A stretch of DNA of 6,354 nucleotides from Acidimicrobiia bacterium (lineage in GTDB: Bacteria; Actinomycetota; Acidimicrobiia; Spongiisociales; ZC4RG35). The DNA is taken from the NCBI GenBank assembly GCA_017577575.1, contig PKRG01000043.1, positions 1-6,354 on the forward strand, in the 5' to 3' direction. The notes under the pieces were generated by a model. It was given only the letters and a program-made list of their open reading frames with translations. It was not told the DNA's origin and ran no database searches. Of this stretch, positions 5,690-6,354 are shown piece after piece. How positions within the stretch are numbered: the first letter of the stretch is position 1; the number at the start of each line of letters is the position of its first letter. The position numbers were made by a program, and so were the translations under genes.

Positions 5690-6354
5690 TCGACAGGCAG
5701 CAACAGGAGGGGCGGCCCAGCGCCGCCCCTCCACCCGACATCGTCTACATCGTCGGTCCCGGCCGCCGCCCATGGTTGCGATGGTCCCTCCGGTCCCTCC
5801 GCAACCTCAACCACCGGCGCGTCTGGATCGTCGGCCACCGACCCGACTGGGTCCACAAGGTCCACCACCTGTTCGTCCGTCAGGACGAATCGAAGTACCG
5901 CAACTCCACGAAGAACGTCATCCGCGCCTGCCAGCACCCCGACATCTCCGACCCATTCCTCCTCTTCAACGACGACTTCTTCGTGCTCCAGCCGATCGAG
6001 GAAGTGCCGATCCTCCACAACGGCCCCGTTGGCGGAGCCCCGAGATCCAGTTTCGGGATGTCCACCTACCAGCAGGGCCGGATCGATACTCGCCGGCTCC
6101 TCCAACAGTGGGGATACCAGCGGCCACTCTCCTACGAGCTGCACATTCCGCTCGAGATCCACAAAGAACCGATGCTCGAAGTGCTCGCCCGGGCGGAGCA
6201 GGCAAACATCGCCTGCCTCCACAAACGGACCCTCTACGGGAACGTCGCCGGCCTCGGCGGCGAATACGCCGACGACGTGAAAGCCCTCAGACCCGCAGAC
6301 ACCTTCCGTCCCGGCGACCTGTTCGTCTCCACCAACCCGGCGACGTGGCAGCAC
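5686..6354 (+). CDS. Stealth-like glycosyl/sugar-phosphate transferase (3'-partial, start uncertain)
   Basis: An open frame running off the right edge, at least 223 codons. The protein resembles phage glycosyltransferase-like proteins related to the Stealth sugar-phosphotransferase family. DIVYIV (from 5737) matches conserved region 1, though the usual TWVDG is replaced by VGPGR. LRWSLRSLRNLNHRRVWIVG and RPDWV match region 2, which ends in FNDDFF (NDD at 5968-5976), the likely metal or nucleotide-sugar site. SYELHIP (6130-6150) and LHKRTLYGN (6217-6243) match the His-containing region 3. It probably transfers a sugar or sugar phosphate to a virion protein or host glycan; the acceptor is unknown. 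The frame has no ATG, GTG or TTG between the in-frame stop at 5074 and TTG 5776, which would cut off region 1. CTG 5686 overlaps the capsid stop as CTGA, like the two junctions before it, with only a weak GGACGG ahead. Family-level call moderately sure; start unsure. Confidence 0.7.
   Translation, partial: MIDRQQQEGRPSAAPPPDIVYIVGPGRRPWLRWSLRSLRNLNHRRVWIVGHRPDWVHKVHHLFVRQDESKYRNSTKNVIRACQHPDISDPFLLFNDDFFVLQPIEEVPILHNGPVGGAPRSSFGMSTYQQGRIDTRRLLQQWGYQRPLSYELHIPLEIHKEPMLEVLARAEQANIACLHKRTLYGNVAGLGGEYADDVKALRPADTFRPGDLFVSTNPATWQH
5705..5710 (+). promoter_or_regulatory. Orphan Shine-Dalgarno sequence inside a stem-loop
   Basis: AGGAGG, a full consensus site, 15 bases after the capsid stop. No ATG, GTG or TTG follows it in any + frame before ATG 5772, far beyond working distance. 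Five of its six bases lie in the left arm of the stem-loop at 5706-5732. It may be chance sequence of the stem, or a masked initiation or ribosome-pausing signal. Confidence 0.3.
5706..5732 (+). other. Perfect 11-bp stem-loop after the capsid gene
   Basis: GGAGGGGCGGC at 5706-5716 pairs perfectly with GCCGCCCCTCC at 5722-5732 around a 5-base loop, CCAGC. It begins 17 bases after the capsid stop codon. The very GC-rich stem should be stable in RNA. No run of T follows (next bases are ACCCGACATC), so it is not a classical intrinsic terminator; in high-GC bacteria such hairpins can still act as partial terminators or protect the 3' end of the upstream message. A role in lowering downstream expression relative to capsid is inferred. 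It also lies inside the transferase frame if that gene starts at 5686. Confidence 0.6.

Noticed and set aside
5660..5700. Programmed -1 frameshift site joining capsid and transferase
   Set aside because: The frame relation is right, but no X-XXY-YYZ slippery heptamer is seen near the capsid stop, and the hairpin is too far downstream of the stop to stimulate a slip within the gene. Kept only as an alternative in the start-codon finding.
3950..5773. 607-codon open frame on the minus strand across the protease and capsid genes
   Set aside because: The protein is an Arg/Gly/Asp/Val-rich complement of GC-rich codons without recognisable domains, while the + strand here has two clearly identified genes. 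Such long antisense frames are usual in high-GC DNA.
5784..5801. Short tandem repeat, GGTCCCTCC twice
   Set aside because: It encodes the SLRSL part of conserved region 2 in the transferase, so the protein motif explains it.
5772..6119. ATG 5772 frame as an alternative start for the last gene
   Set aside because: It is out of frame with the transferase motifs and yields a Pro/Arg-rich sequence without domains; it has no ribosome binding site.
5515..6354. Minus-strand frame of about 279 codons opposite the capsid end and transferase
   Set aside because: Composition typical of antisense shadow; the + strand frame carries ordered conserved motifs, so the + strand reading is preferred.
1..6354. 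tRNA genes, CRISPR arrays, insertion sequences, attachment sites, defence genes
   Set aside because: None seen on reading; the whole window is filled by tightly packed head and packaging genes, with no gene-free stretch above 50 bases.

Overview
The window is GC-rich and coding on the + strand from edge to edge, with G or C dominating third codon positions. It holds the packaging and head-assembly block of a tailed double-stranded DNA phage or prophage with an HK97-type capsid. The GC content, codon use and protein style fit a phage of a high-GC host, most likely an actinobacterium or a related soil or water lineage. The sequence alone cannot name the host or tell a free phage from a prophage: there is no integrase, attachment site, tRNA or host gene here.

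Layout, left to right: a putative small terminase subunit (6-434, possibly begun upstream of the window); the large terminase subunit (382-1857) with ATPase and nuclease motifs; an HK97-family portal protein (1867-3282); an S49-type head maturation protease (3279-4379); the major capsid protein (4376-5689), with a coiled-coil N-terminal region that probably serves as scaffold; and a Stealth-like glycosyl- or sugar-phosphate transferase (about 5686 to beyond 6354), cut by the right edge close to its expected C-terminus.

The genes are packed as one operon. TerS overlaps TerL, the TerL stop codon lies inside the portal ribosome binding site, and the next two junctions are 4-base start/stop overlaps (GTGA, ATGA). 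The terminase pair would cut and pump DNA through the portal. The protease would trim the capsid delta region during head maturation. The transferase may decorate the capsid or another virion or host surface.

The most interesting place is the 3' end of the capsid gene. The transferase frame is open for about 600 bases upstream of its first conserved motif, yet contains no ATG, GTG or TTG there. A CTG at 5686 makes a CTGA overlap with the capsid stop, matching the two previous junctions. Just after it lies a perfect 11-bp stem-loop (5706-5732) that buries a consensus Shine-Dalgarno sequence with no start codon behind it. The rest is a standard siphovirus-type head module; I see no sign of an unknown defence or mobile system.
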